Below are positions 63,511 through 64,000 of a stretch of DNA of 64,000 bases, one piece after another. How positions within the stretch are numbered: position 1 is the stretch's first letter; each line of letters begins with the position of its first letter. The stretch is from Hoplostethus atlanticus (lineage: Eukaryota > Chordata > Actinopteri > Trachichthyiformes > Trachichthyidae). The notes beneath the pieces are model-generated. The model was not told the DNA's origin, searched no databases, and was given only the letters and a program-made list of their open reading frames with translations. The stretch is taken from contig JAXDDX010000123.1 in NCBI GenBank assembly GCA_034670405.1, forward strand, positions 283,501 to 347,500. The letters run 5' to 3'. The translations under genes were made by a program, and so were the position numbers.

Positions 63511-64000
63511 GTATTGTAACTTTGTTCTCAACTGTGCTTAAATTGATTTGAACACCATGAGATAGTTTCACACCAACTTAGTTAGTACGTTAGTTGACAG
63601 GTAGCCCCTGCTATCATTGTTTGGAAGTTTTGCTTGTTTAAAAGTCCTAACTGACTGTTTAAATTAACGTTAGATTATTTTATTTTCTACACTGGTCTGG
63701 AATCTACTTTTTTCACTAACGTTGGTCTGTGATTTGGCAAGTTTGGCTCTTAGTGTGTGCGTTTACAGGGCCCCCCAGTGGCCATAGCCGGTAATGCGCA
63801 AGCTAAAGCCATGTTTTTTTTTACCCTTTATTTATCCTGAGAAAGTCGACTGAGCACGCTTGGTCTTTCACAGCAACACCCTTTCACATTCATTCACACC
63901 TGGGAGCTGCCTATTGTAAATATGAGACCAGATGTTATTTTTCTGCTGCTTAACCCACTGACTCCCTGAAAATGCAATGACTTCAATATTCTTAGGTTGC
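63511..64000. other. Intron-like sequence at the right edge
   Basis: No exon or repeat recognised; probably the first intron of the candidate fank1. Confidence 0.35.

Overview
The window is a stretch of teleost fish nuclear genome. The genes are intron-rich with GT-AG splice sites. Long (CA)n, (TATC)n and (CCAT)n tracts are frequent, and there are a Tc1-type transposon remnant, a piggyBac-type TTAA inverted-repeat element, fish LINE tails and a tRNA-type SINE. The gene order CTBP2 - TEX36 - EDRF1 - DHX32 - (FANK1) matches human chromosome 10q26 as I know it. All identifications come from reading translations against remembered protein families; no search was run.

Layout. 1-9577 (minus strand) is the 5' part of ctbp2. 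The large exon for the RIBEYE A domain runs off the left edge (1-1190), and a separate small first coding exon of ordinary CtBP2 lies upstream (9376-9433). Positions 9578-37386 hold no gene I can support; they contain repeats, microsatellites and some non-repetitive AT-rich blocks that could be regulatory. A compact four-exon tex36 (minus) lies at 37458-38534. A seven-exon gene for a short ATG16-type coiled-coil protein without a WD40 domain (minus) lies at 39448-42553. It is head-to-head with edrf1 (plus, 25 exons, 43773-53159, 1249 residues). dhx32 (minus, 11 exons, 55403-62621, 749 residues) is tail-to-tail with edrf1. A possible first exon of fank1 (plus) lies near 63.5 kb. All exon chains of tex36, the ATG16-type gene, edrf1 and dhx32 stay in frame across every junction I placed.

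How the parts relate. The ctbp2 locus uses alternative first exons to make either a transcriptional corepressor or the synaptic-ribbon scaffold RIBEYE. tex36 and the putative fank1 are testis-type genes in mammals, and both have a near-perfect RFX X-box just upstream of their start codons. The ATG16-type gene and edrf1 share a short divergent promoter with two ETS sites. The points most worth a second look are the ATG16-type protein lacking WD40 repeats, the loss of both catalytic ATPase residues in dhx32 (GKS to GRS, DEAH to DQAH), the paired X-boxes, and the direct edrf1-dhx32 adjacency without MMP21, UROS and BCCIP between them.
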